From Pedobacter metabolipauper (GTDB taxonomy: Bacteria > Bacteroidota > Bacteroidia > Sphingobacteriales > Sphingobacteriaceae): a stretch of 64,000 nucleotides of DNA. Position 1 is the first letter of the stretch, and each line of letters starts with the position of its first letter. Made by a program: the position numbers and the translations under genes. Shown here piece after piece: positions 35,333 to 43,859 of the stretch. Location of the stretch: the NCBI RefSeq assembly GCF_004362715.1, contig NZ_SNYC01000006.1, positions 248,001 through 312,000 on the forward strand, given 5' to 3'. The notes beneath the pieces are model-generated. The model saw nothing but the letters and a program-made list of their open reading frames with translations. It searched no databases and was not told where the DNA came from.

Positions 35333-35376
35333 AACAAAAAAGGCTTCTGGTTATTATACCGGGAGCCTTTTTTGTT
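35333..35376. terminator. Bidirectional terminator, aconitase / beta-glucosidase
   Basis: AACAAAAAAGGCT (35333-35345) pairs with AGCCTTTTTTGTT (35364-35376), with partial pairing extending inward. It lies between convergent genes. Confidence 0.88.
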
Positions 35377-35394
35377 ATTGACATCTTAATTTGG

Positions 35395-36732
35395 CTATGT
35401 GTTTAAAAATTCTTTAAACCAAAGACCAGAATCTTTAATCGTACGCTTTTGAGTTTTAAAGTCATTATATACAAGCCCAAACCGGGCATTGAATCCTTCT
35501 GCCCATTCAAAATTATCCATTAATGTCCATGCCATATAGCCTGTGATATTTAAGCCTTCCTGTTTTGCTTTTAAAAGCGCTTTTAAGTACTCCTTAAAGT
35601 AATTGATCCGATCATGGTCATGTATATTACCCTGCTCCAGTTTGTCATGATATGAAGCGCCATTCTCTGTGATCATCAAGCTTCTGATATTCGGGTAGGC
35701 TGCAAATTTTTTAATTACATTATAAAAAGCATCTCCGTTAACTTCCCATCCCATAGCAGTATGAGGCTTCTTTCGGTTCTTTGCCTTAACCTCCCATGCC
35801 TGAAGAACCGGTATGAACGCGTTGTATTTTATGGTAATTGGAAAATAGTTCTGTAAACCTATAAAATCAAAGTCGAAGGTTAGTCGTTCTGTATGACGCC
35901 AGGTAGAATGCTGAACTGCAAATTTATCCATTACCTCCCATTCTGCCCCAGGATAGCCCATGCCTAAGCAAGGCTCTATAAACAGCCGGTTCATAAGGCA
36001 ATCTACCCGCTTCGCTGCTGTTATATCTGCCTCACTTTGTGTATATGGTATAACCTCTGAGCAGGAGAAACTAGTACCAATATTTGCACCTTTAACTTCT
36101 GATCTTAAAATTCTTCCTCCATCTGCCTGTGCAATTGCAGTATGGTGAACTGCGGAGAAGAAATTAGTAAGTCCTGTTTTCCCCGGAGCATGTATGCCAA
36201 GCATATAACCTAATGAAGTAAAGCCAAAGGGCTCATTGAGTACAATCCAGTTCTTAACCTTATCCCCGTACGTTCTTGCACAAATTAAAACAAACGTATT
36301 AAAAGCATTATTAACACTGTAGCTCGTCCAGCCTCCTTCTTCTTCCAATGCATCTGGCAGATCCCAATGATACAATGTGATATATGGAACCAATCCGTTA
36401 AGCAGGCACTCATCAATAACACGGTGATAAAACCGGATTCCTTCTTCATTAATTGGTGCATGCCCATTTGGAAGAATTCTTGGCCATGAAATAGAAAAAC
36501 GAAAAATGCCAAACCCAAGTGCTTTTACCAAAGCGATATCAGTTTTATAGCTGTGGTAGAAATCACAAGCCATAACTGGCTGATGGCCGTTCTTTATTTT
36601 ACCGGATCTTTTTGAAAAAGTGTCCCAAATTGATGGCCCTTTACCATATAGATCTGACGCACCTTCAATTTGTGCAGCAGCTACAGCCACACCCCATGAA
36701 AAATCACTACCAAAATCTGAAGCTTTAATCAT
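35395..36732 (-). CDS. Glycoside hydrolase family 1 beta-glucosidase
   Basis: 445-residue cytoplasmic TIM-barrel enzyme that releases beta-linked sugars from cellobiose-like or aryl glucosides. Family 1 signatures are the N-terminal FSWGVAVAAAQIEGA, YHWDLPDALEEEGGW, acid/base Glu in VLNEPFGF near residue 165, and nucleophile Glu in MITENGAS near 355; the C-terminus has MAWTLMDNFEWAEGFNARFGL. It has no signal peptide. It lies 34 bases downstream of the MutS-like gene, probably in the same transcript, though there is no functional link I can see. Confidence 0.95.
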   Translation of the reverse strand: MIKASDFGSDFSWGVAVAAAQIEGASDLYGKGPSIWDTFSKRSGKIKNGHQPVMACDFYHSYKTDIALVKALGFGIFRFSISWPRILPNGHAPINEEGIRFYHRVIDECLLNGLVPYITLYHWDLPDALEEEGGWTSYSVNNAFNTFVLICARTYGDKVKNWIVLNEPFGFTSLGYMLGIHAPGKTGLTNFFSAVHHTAIAQADGGRILRSEVKGANIGTSFSCSEVIPYTQSEADITAAKRVDCLMNRLFIEPCLGMGYPGAEWEVMDKFAVQHSTWRHTERLTFDFDFIGLQNYFPITIKYNAFIPVLQAWEVKAKNRKKPHTAMGWEVNGDAFYNVIKKFAAYPNIRSLMITENGASYHDKLEQGNIHDHDRINYFKEYLKALLKAKQEGLNITGYMAWTLMDNFEWAEGFNARFGLVYNDFKTQKRTIKDSGLWFKEFLNT

Positions 36733-36766
36733 ATCTGCTAATATCCGGCAATATGGGATAATGGTA

Positions 36767-38581
36767 TTAATTTAATGTTAACCCGATCTCTTTTAATAAC
36801 AATGCTGCATTAAATGTTGTACAAGGCCCATATTTTAGCTTGTAATCGAAGTTCATTTCTCCGTCAGAGATCTGTATATCAAAATGATAGTTTCGCACTT
36901 CATTGGAATAATTGTCCTGCATTTCTGAGAGCTGAAGATCATGTGTTGCAAACAATGCAGGGGTATGTTGCTCAATCAACTTTTGAATAAATACTTTTGA
37001 GCCCAGGTATTTATCTTTACTATTTGTACCTCTAAGCATTTCATCAATTAAAACAAACGACTCTTTTTGAACGTCAATCGCATTAAGTATCATTTTAAGG
37101 CGGTTAAGTTCCGCCTTAAAGGTTGAGGTCTGATCATTTAGCGAATCTTTAATCCGCATATAAGATACGACCCTGAATATAGAAAGTGATAGTTCTTTAG
37201 CACACACTGGAGCACCGGCAAATGCAAGTACCATGTTAATCCCTACAGTTCGCAGAAATGTACTTTTACCAGCCATGTTTGATCCTGTTACAATATCTAC
37301 TGTGGGTTGTGCCGACAGACTAAAATCATTTACTATCCGATTTGAATCCTTAATAAGCGGATGACCAATTGCAGTAGTTTTTAATTGAAAAGCATCACTA
37401 ATATCTGGGAATACCCACCCCGGCTCATTATAATGCAGCGTAGCAAAGGAGATCAACTCTTCAAACTGGCTGATCCGGTACAATCCATTTACTAAATGCT
37501 CAGAAGATTTTGAATGCCATTTGGAAAGATTGACTGAACACCTAAGATCCCAGAGCAGGAAAAGATTTAAAACTGAACTTAAAATTACATTTAACCGGGC
37601 ATCAAAAGCTTGTATAATACCAGAAAGCTGCTTAATCTGTATACTTACCTTCTCTGGCTCTTTGTTACTTGTAAAAAAATTCTTTATATAAGCACTTTCC
37701 CATTTTATATCTTCCGTCCATTTGATGGTTCCTGAGAATGCATTGAGCAGATTTGAACTTCCGGTAAACCCATAATATAGTTTATTAATTGCTGTCAGAT
37801 AAAAAAATGTAAGCCCGGCATTGAACACAGCTATAAATCCAAATATTTTCCAAAAATACTGACCATAGACTACACCAAGTATAAACAACAACAGCGTTAA
37901 AAAAGGAACAATCTTTACATACAGTTTAAGCGGTGGCTTATTTGTAAATTTTAGCTGATTTGGCAGCTGGTGTTCGAGTTTATCTTTAATAACAAGCAAT
38001 TCTTCTGGCTTATGATCCTGAAGCTGGGCTCTAAAGTGAAACGTTTGATCAATATGAACAGTTAGTTCTTTTATGGCCAATTGACGGCTCAGAATCTTTT
38101 CTTTATCCTTTGGAAGGCTTAAACTATCTTCAAGTATATTTAAACCATTAAATGTATTGCATCGGTTGATAAATGAGAAAAGCGATCCGGCACCTAAAAT
38201 ATCCAGATCTGAAGTATATGGATGGCTTTCATTACTATAGTTTTCTCCATTAGCATATCCATTCTTTCCTTCTGTTGTCTGATTAATCTCGTTTTGATAA
38301 ACCCAAAGTAGCTGTCCTTCATACTTTAATTCGAGCTGAACTGCAGCTTGTTTTTTTACCAGGATTAAAAAACAGATTACCGGAACAATAGCCAATGCAA
38401 CAAATACCAAATGATATCCAATGTTAATAACGGCAGCAATGATCAATATTTCTGCAACAAATAAACCAAGCCTGGAAAAAGAAATGAGGTTTAGTTTACT
38501 TTTAAGTTCAGCAATAAGGGCTTGCTGGCTTTTAACGGTATCATAGTATCCCTCAAGGATCTGTTGTTTTGTTTTTGACAT
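36767..38581 (-). CDS. Membrane-anchored MutS-like ATPase (no mismatch-binding domain)
   Basis: 604 residues. Two hydrophobic hairpins (about 33-75 and 222-268, each enough for two transmembrane helices) precede a helical MutS core-like region and a C-terminal MutS ABC-type ATPase. Walker A is GSNMAGKST at 433-441, Walker B is FVLIDEMLRGT near 509-518, and ALFATHDLQLSEM supplies the switch His. The mismatch-recognition and connector domains of MutS1 are absent. Similar membrane MutS-family proteins are common in Bacteroidota and of unknown role. It should not be named as a mismatch repair protein. Confidence 0.88.
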   Translation of the reverse strand: MSKTKQQILEGYYDTVKSQQALIAELKSKLNLISFSRLGLFVAEILIIAAVINIGYHLVFVALAIVPVICFLILVKKQAAVQLELKYEGQLLWVYQNEINQTTEGKNGYANGENYSNESHPYTSDLDILGAGSLFSFINRCNTFNGLNILEDSLSLPKDKEKILSRQLAIKELTVHIDQTFHFRAQLQDHKPEELLVIKDKLEHQLPNQLKFTNKPPLKLYVKIVPFLTLLLFILGVVYGQYFWKIFGFIAVFNAGLTFFYLTAINKLYYGFTGSSNLLNAFSGTIKWTEDIKWESAYIKNFFTSNKEPEKVSIQIKQLSGIIQAFDARLNVILSSVLNLFLLWDLRCSVNLSKWHSKSSEHLVNGLYRISQFEELISFATLHYNEPGWVFPDISDAFQLKTTAIGHPLIKDSNRIVNDFSLSAQPTVDIVTGSNMAGKSTFLRTVGINMVLAFAGAPVCAKELSLSIFRVVSYMRIKDSLNDQTSTFKAELNRLKMILNAIDVQKESFVLIDEMLRGTNSKDKYLGSKVFIQKLIEQHTPALFATHDLQLSEMQDNYSNEVRNYHFDIQISDGEMNFDYKLKYGPCTTFNAALLLKEIGLTLN

Positions 38582-38684
38582 TACATTTTCAGGTATAAAT
38601 CTCTTTAATGAAGAACAATTTATCTAAGTTTGAACTTCACGAACTGATAAATATAGGGAATTGATGATTACCCACACCAATTAG

Positions 38685-39158
38685 ATGAAGATTACATTAC
38701 TTGTTACAGGAAAAACAGAAGATAAATACCTGATTGAAGGCATTGAGAAATATCTAAACCGGTTAAAGCATTATATAGGTTTTAACATGGTGGTTATACC
38801 TGACGTTAAAAACACAAAAAATTTAAGTGAGGCTCAGCAAAAGAGCAAAGAGGCAGAGCAAATGCTAAAGCACATTAATAACACAGATCAGATAATCCTG
38901 TTGGATGAAAAAGGAATTAAGTATACTTCTGTTCTATTTTCAAGTTACCTAAACAAACAGATGATTGGAAGTGTTCAGCATTTGATCTTTGTTATTGGTG
39001 GGCCATATGGCTTTGATGAAAGCATTTACAAAAGAGCAAATGGAAGTATATCTTTGTCAGAAATGACCTTTTCGCATCAAATGGTAAGACTATTCTTTGT
39101 AGAACAACTTTACAGGGCTTTTAGCATTCTAAAGGGCGAACCCTATCACCATCAATAA
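38685..39158 (+). CDS. rlmH: 23S rRNA (pseudouridine1915-N3)-methyltransferase
   Basis: 157-residue SPOUT-fold methyltransferase that modifies pseudouridine 1915 in helix 69 of 23S rRNA on assembled 70S ribosomes. The SAM-binding knot motifs are LLDEKGIKYTS near residue 75, FVIGGPYGFDESIY near 105, and the C-terminal SLSEMTFSHQMVRLFFVEQLYRA with PYHH at the end, the usual RlmH terminus. It is full length for the family. A small membrane-peptide gene follows 47 bases later. Confidence 0.97.
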   Translation: MKITLLVTGKTEDKYLIEGIEKYLNRLKHYIGFNMVVIPDVKNTKNLSEAQQKSKEAEQMLKHINNTDQIILLDEKGIKYTSVLFSSYLNKQMIGSVQHLIFVIGGPYGFDESIYKRANGSISLSEMTFSHQMVRLFFVEQLYRAFSILKGEPYHHQ

Positions 39159-39205
39159 GATTTATGGAATTTTAGATCTTATATCATCATTATAAAAAAG
39201 AACTT

Positions 39206-39334
39206 ATGCTATCACCAGAAAATTTTAAAAGAAACTATAGATATAAAAGTGATAAACGAAAAGACCGGATAAGCTATATTATTGCAATCATTATTTCTGT
39301 AATTGCATTTATCCTGATCTGGAAATTCGTTTAA
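39206..39334 (+). CDS. 42-residue single-helix membrane peptide
   Basis: The ORF reads MLSPENFKRNYRYKSDKRKD, then RISYIIAIIISVIAFILIWK and ends FV. The first half is strongly basic and the second is a clear transmembrane helix ending one or two residues before the C-terminus, a tail-anchor-like layout. A very strong terminator begins six bases after the stop (39340), which supports this as the true 3' end of a transcript and as a real gene. It may be co-transcribed with rlmH. I do not recognise a family; the function is unknown. Confidence 0.6.
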   Translation: MLSPENFKRNYRYKSDKRKDRISYIIAIIISVIAFILIWKFV

Positions 39335-39339
39335 ATAAT

Positions 39340-39372
39340 AAGGCAGTCTAAAGTATAACTTTGGACTGCCTT
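39340..39372. terminator. Bidirectional terminator between the 42-residue peptide and DUF5606 genes
   Basis: 15-base arms (39340-39354 with 39358-39372, one T-G wobble) and a 3-base loop, followed by TTTT on the plus strand. It lies between convergent genes. Confidence 0.9.
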
Positions 39373-39391
39373 TTGCAAATTGATCCGAGAA

Positions 39392-39931
39392 TTAAACTCC
39401 CTTTTTACTGGTCATGCTTGCTTTCTTTGCAGGCTGAGCAGTTTTGGCGGGAGCTTTAGCATTGGAAGGTTTTGGAGTAGCCTTAGGTTTCTTTTCTACC
39501 TTTTCTTCTCCTTTTATGGCTTCCTGGTCTACTACTTCCGAAGGCGCTTCTTCACTGAAGAGCGGCAAATCTTTTAACAGATGATACCAGGTAATGATTT
39601 TCTTCATATCTGAAGTGTACACTTTTTCCTGATCATGACCAGGAGCTACTTCTTCAAAGAATGTTCTCAATGCTTTTGCATCTGCTTTTGCATCAGGTAC
39701 ACTTCCTTTGGCAGCAGTAATATTAGCCATAATATTTACCAGTTTAAGATCATCATCTTCACCATAAACCGTAATATCCTCCAGCGACGCCAGTTTGGTT
39801 GTAGTAATATTAGCTACGATCTTAACTTTTTGAGCATCTAGGCCCTCCAAGACATATCCGCCTTTATTTTGTCCTACAAGTTTAAATAAACCTGGTCTTC
39901 CAGATACCGCTACTATTCCTCTTAAATTCAT
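39392..39931 (-). CDS. DUF5606 domain-containing protein
   Basis: 179 residues. The conserved N-terminal part (about 1-135) begins MNLRGIVAVSGRPGLFKLVG and has QNKGGYVLEGLD and the MKKIITWYHLLKD segment typical of DUF5606, a Bacteroidota family of unknown function that may bind nucleic acid or act as an adaptor. The last 45 residues are a low-complexity Lys/Pro/Ala/Thr tail. It follows the cyclophilin gene by 27 bases in one operon. Confidence 0.88.
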   Translation of the reverse strand: MNLRGIVAVSGRPGLFKLVGQNKGGYVLEGLDAQKVKIVANITTTKLASLEDITVYGEDDDLKLVNIMANITAAKGSVPDAKADAKALRTFFEEVAPGHDQEKVYTSDMKKIITWYHLLKDLPLFSEEAPSEVVDQEAIKGEEKVEKKPKATPKPSNAKAPAKTAQPAKKASMTSKKGV

Positions 39932-39958
39932 ATCATTTGTTTTTTGAGAAGTATAGAA

Positions 39959-40420
39959 TTAATCTTCTATCACTTCTATACTTAAAATCTTATCTCCTTG
40001 TTTAATCTCATCTACGATATCAACATTTTCTATCACTTTACCAAAACAGGTATGATTTCTATCTAAATGTGCAGTATTATCTCTGCTGTGACAGATAAAA
40101 AATTGAGAACCTCCAGTATTTCTACCTGCATGTGCCATAGAAAGTACACCACGGTCATGGTATTGATTTTCACCTGTTAATTCGCAGTCAATTTTATAAC
40201 CCGGACCACCAGTACCAGCTAAATGTGCTCTGGCAGGGTCTTTAGAATTTGGACATCCACCCTGAATCATAAAATTTGGTATCACCCTGTGAAAGGCCAC
40301 GCCATCATAAAATCCTTCTGTAGCCAATTTTTTAAAGTTAGCTACTGCAATTGGTGCATCCTGCTCATAAAATTGAACAGTCATATTACCTTTATCCGTT
40401 TTAATTACCGCTTTGCTCAT
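39959..40420 (-). CDS. Peptidyl-prolyl cis-trans isomerase, cyclophilin type
   Basis: 153-residue single-domain cyclophilin that speeds cis-trans isomerisation of Xaa-Pro bonds. Active-site residues visible are Arg in FHRVIPNFMIQGG near residue 43, the GRNTGGSQFFI segment (Gln and Phe) near 98, and NHTCFGKVI with the His/Phe region near 122. It has no signal peptide, so it should be cytoplasmic. Its promoter fits consensus and it leads the operon with the DUF5606 gene. Confidence 0.96.
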   Translation of the reverse strand: MSKAVIKTDKGNMTVQFYEQDAPIAVANFKKLATEGFYDGVAFHRVIPNFMIQGGCPNSKDPARAHLAGTGGPGYKIDCELTGENQYHDRGVLSMAHAGRNTGGSQFFICHSRDNTAHLDRNHTCFGKVIENVDIVDEIKQGDKILSIEVIED

Positions 40421-40439
40421 GTAAATTTTTTGTGAACGC

Positions 40440-40470
40440 CAAACTTAGATAAAATTGTTTTTATATGCAA
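40440..40470 (-). promoter_or_regulatory. Promoter of the cyclophilin operon (TTG-N20-TAAGTTTG)
   Basis: On the minus strand TTG (40470-40468) and TAAGTTTG (40447-40440) are separated by 20 bases. The -7 element ends 19 bases before the ATG at 40420. Confidence 0.7.
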
Positions 40471-40592
40471 TTAAACAATGACCTCATCCTACAATTAATC
40501 CGCTCTTCTTAAGCTTTTAATAAAAATTTTACAAGTGTTTTTTAGTAAATTGAACTCGAAAAATCTACATTCGCATTACTGACACCTAAATC

Positions 40593-41855
40593 ATGACCTT
40601 AAAAAAAGCAAGCCTTACACTCTTATTACTGGCAATTACCATAGTGGTTAAGGCTTCGTCTATCTTAATTTTTATGGATCAGGATCAAAAGAATCATTTA
40701 AAGGCTTACGGCATTGCCTACTGGAGCATTAAGCAGACCGCCAATGTAGATTGGCTGCTAAATTATCGTGGAGGTAGCTTTTTAATTGGTTACACAAAAA
40801 CTGTAGAAGATGAGTGCAAGGCAAGAGGAGTGTCTTATCAGATATTGGCTGATGGAAAGGTAACGGCAATATTAAATGAGATCAGTGATCCTCAGGTAAA
40901 CATGGAAGTTGTTAAGCTGGAAAAAGCACCCAAGATGGCTGTATATTCTCCGAAAAGCAAATTACCCTGGGACGATGCCGTAACCTTAGTGCTTACTTAT
41001 GCAGAAATACCATACGATGTGATCTATGACGATGACGTTTTAAAAGACAAGCTTTCTGCTTATGACTGGCTTCACTTACATCATGAAGATTTTACAGGCC
41101 AATATGGAAGATTCTGGAGCTCATTCAGAAATGCCGTTTGGTATCGCGAAGATGTAAAAAATCAGGAGGCCACAGCAAAAAAAAATGGTTACAAAAAGGT
41201 TTCTGAAATGAAACTGGATGTTGCCAAACGAATTAAAGAGTTTTGTGCTGGCGGAGGCTTTCTTTTTGCAATGTGTTCTGGTACGGACAGTTTTGACATC
41301 GCCCTTAGCGCTGAAGGAACCGACATCTGTGAAAGCATGTTTGATGGTGATCCTGCTGACCCGCAAGCGCAATCCAAGCTTGACTTTAATAAGACTGTAG
41401 CCTTTAAGGATTTCAGACTCGACATAAATCCCAACAATTATGAGTTTTCTGATATCGATGTTACTCAGACCCGGATGCTAAATAAAGGGAATGACTTTTT
41501 CACCTTATTTGATTTTTCTGCCAAATGGGATCTAGTACCAACAATGTTAACACAAAACCACGATAAGGTTATTAAAGGTTTCATGGGGCAAACAACGGCA
41601 TTTAAAAAACAACTGGTAAAACCAAGCATCACTGTACTTGGAGAAAATAAAGGTGCCGAAGAAGTACGGTATATTAATGGCGAAATTGGTAAAGGGCAGT
41701 TTACTTTTTATGGTGGCCATGATCCGGAAGACTATCAGCATGCAGTTGGCGACCCGCCTACTGATCTAAACTTACATCCCAACTCTCCGGGCTATCGTTT
41801 AATTTTAAATAATGTACTGTTTCCCGCTGCAAAAAAGAAGCCTCAGAAAACTTAA
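40593..41855 (+). CDS. Exported class I amidotransferase-like protein (often labelled 'asparagine synthetase B')
   Basis: 420 residues with a signal peptide (MTLKKASLTLLLLAITIVVKA). The N-terminal part begins ILIFMDQDQKNHLKAYGIAY and has LLNYRGGSFL. The middle looks like a class I glutamine-amidotransferase/ThuA-like flavodoxin fold: YDWLHLHHEDFTG, then a nucleophile-elbow-like FLFAMCSGTDSFD near residue 225 and YGGHDPEDYQH near 385. Proteins of this type in Bacteroidota are often called asparagine synthetase B, but I see no N-terminal Cys2 nucleophile and no PP-loop SGGxDS. The function is unknown and envelope location is likely. It is convergent with the porin gene, six bases away. Confidence 0.7.
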   Translation: MTLKKASLTLLLLAITIVVKASSILIFMDQDQKNHLKAYGIAYWSIKQTANVDWLLNYRGGSFLIGYTKTVEDECKARGVSYQILADGKVTAILNEISDPQVNMEVVKLEKAPKMAVYSPKSKLPWDDAVTLVLTYAEIPYDVIYDDDVLKDKLSAYDWLHLHHEDFTGQYGRFWSSFRNAVWYREDVKNQEATAKKNGYKKVSEMKLDVAKRIKEFCAGGGFLFAMCSGTDSFDIALSAEGTDICESMFDGDPADPQAQSKLDFNKTVAFKDFRLDINPNNYEFSDIDVTQTRMLNKGNDFFTLFDFSAKWDLVPTMLTQNHDKVIKGFMGQTTAFKKQLVKPSITVLGENKGAEEVRYINGEIGKGQFTFYGGHDPEDYQHAVGDPPTDLNLHPNSPGYRLILNNVLFPAAKKKPQKT

Positions 41856-41861
41856 CATTAC

Positions 41862-43859
41862 TTAATCATAGAAGTTCCAAATCACACCAAATTTAAGCAG
41901 TAGCCTGTCTTGCATCGGATACCTGTTAACAGAGTAATAACCTTTTGATATCAGTCCCTGATTTACATAATCGCATTTCACAAATAGATTCGCTTTTCTT
42001 AAACTTGCTTTTACCCAAACGTCAACGATGGGGGTTGTTCCAAGTTTTTCACCAGAAATGTTATTATAAAATTGACCTGCAGCAGGCGAATAAGCGTAAT
42101 TACTATATGGCGTATTATACCGGATATCAAAACCTACATTAGTTTTTAATACTTTAAAAAAGGTTTTGTCCAGGTAAAAGCTATTAAAAGTATATACTTC
42201 TGGAGTACGTAGAATATCTGTATTATCTGTTTTTTGATAAACGACATAACTATCCAGGGTAAACCTGCCAAGTTTTATCTTTTTACCCAATGTTATTTTA
42301 AGTAGATTTATGGGTGCTGCTGAGTTTTGAGGTAAAATTCCGCTTTCTCCATTTTGGATAAAATAAAGATAATTATCAATCAAATAATATTGTGCGCCAG
42401 CCTCAAGACCAAGTTTCTCATTTAGGTAATTAAATGAAAAATTAACTGTTTTAGTACGTCCAAAATCTCTTTCCCAGTTATAATGATTCCCAAAATATCG
42501 GTTATAAATTTCTTCAGGAGATTTATTATGAAAATAGGCTCCTAAAACAATCCTGCCGGCAGATTTGCTTAGCATGACGTTACTTTTAGCTTCATAGATA
42601 AAATCTCCAATATTTCTCCCTTGAAATATTTGCTGCAAATCTACATTCAGGTCAATTCTGTCACTAAATCGATATCCTGCAGAGCCCAGAAGAGTAACAT
42701 TTTGAAATGAAGAATTGTAATTATAGTAGGTAGTTCTATTCTTATATAAAACCATCTGATTATAGTTATAAAAATCATGCCTGATCCCTGCATCTATCTT
42801 CAGCTCATTTTTAATAATTGAGTTTGATTTTGCCCGTAGAAAAAAGCTATAGATAAATTCATTTTGGACATGCTTATAGCTCGTACTGTCATTTGTATAG
42901 GTACTGTCTGCTGCTCCAATTGGGAAAACAGAATTATCATCGTCTTCGTTTTTTTGAAATCCATAAGAATTGCTGCTGTATTTAAAAGTATGGGCAATCT
43001 TATTTGTAGGTAAGATCTTCTTTGAGATATCTTCTTTTATACTGTCAATACGACCAACAAAATAAGTTTGTTTGAGCATAAAACTTGACTGCCTCCAAAT
43101 CCGCTTGGCACTCGTAAGGTTAATGGGTTCTGCCTGTCTGGTTATATTCAGCGTATTTACATCAGTATAGATTGACGTATTTGTAATAGAGCCATTCTCT
43201 TCTGTTTTTAAGGTATTAAATATGCCGTTGGCCCACATATTATAGCGCTTACTTGGTGACTGAAACCAGGCAAATAGCGCTCCGTTCAGATCATCTCCCC
43301 GCTGGTGTGTATAATTTCCGTTCGCTCCTATCCGATTAAAGTTGGCACCAATATTTAAATTCCTATTTATATTTTGAGAATGAATAACTTTAAAAACCTG
43401 TTCTACTTCGCCCGCACTTACATAGTATAAGCTTGTAAAAGGCGTTCGTGCCTGATAATATTTTATGTCATCCTGGGTAAGTGCATAATAATCTAAACTA
43501 TGAAACCCGGCATCAAATCCTATCGTTTTTAAGGGTTCGAAAAGCATAGGCATTGCTGATAGGCCCAAATTACCCGTACCTACTGTCGGTCTTCTTGGTT
43601 GAATGAGTACATTAAAGTTATGAAACCCATTTAACGTAGTATCAATTGGCATCGTTTGAATACTATCCTTAGTTAGCTTAAGTGTAGTATACCTGATAAA
43701 TCTCGAAGTAAATATTACGGAATCCTTTCCCTCTTCTTCCAATTTTCTTAAGGAATCCATTTCCTTACTCTTAACATTGGTCTTTAAATCCTGAGCAAAT
43801 AACTGTACCCCACTTAGAAAGATAAAGCAGAAAACAAGAAAGGTAACGTTTCTATACAT
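41862..43859 (-). CDS. Putative outer-membrane porin (Porin_10 family)
   Basis: 665 residues with a signal peptide (MYRNVTFLVFCFIFLSGVQLFAQ). The mature region has many alternating aromatic/polar beta strands (for example FNRIGANGNYTHQRGD and LDSYVVYQKTDN) and ends in an aromatic strand VIWNFYD, as expected of an outer-membrane beta barrel. The length, LIQPRRPTVGTGNLG and the SLDYYALTQDDIKYYQART opening match the Bacteroidota Porin_10 group. The substrate is unknown. Its start codon overlaps the punA stop by one base, so it is translationally coupled. Confidence 0.88.
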   Translation of the reverse strand: MYRNVTFLVFCFIFLSGVQLFAQDLKTNVKSKEMDSLRKLEEEGKDSVIFTSRFIRYTTLKLTKDSIQTMPIDTTLNGFHNFNVLIQPRRPTVGTGNLGLSAMPMLFEPLKTIGFDAGFHSLDYYALTQDDIKYYQARTPFTSLYYVSAGEVEQVFKVIHSQNINRNLNIGANFNRIGANGNYTHQRGDDLNGALFAWFQSPSKRYNMWANGIFNTLKTEENGSITNTSIYTDVNTLNITRQAEPINLTSAKRIWRQSSFMLKQTYFVGRIDSIKEDISKKILPTNKIAHTFKYSSNSYGFQKNEDDDNSVFPIGAADSTYTNDSTSYKHVQNEFIYSFFLRAKSNSIIKNELKIDAGIRHDFYNYNQMVLYKNRTTYYNYNSSFQNVTLLGSAGYRFSDRIDLNVDLQQIFQGRNIGDFIYEAKSNVMLSKSAGRIVLGAYFHNKSPEEIYNRYFGNHYNWERDFGRTKTVNFSFNYLNEKLGLEAGAQYYLIDNYLYFIQNGESGILPQNSAAPINLLKITLGKKIKLGRFTLDSYVVYQKTDNTDILRTPEVYTFNSFYLDKTFFKVLKTNVGFDIRYNTPYSNYAYSPAAGQFYNNISGEKLGTTPIVDVWVKASLRKANLFVKCDYVNQGLISKGYYSVNRYPMQDRLLLKFGVIWNFYD

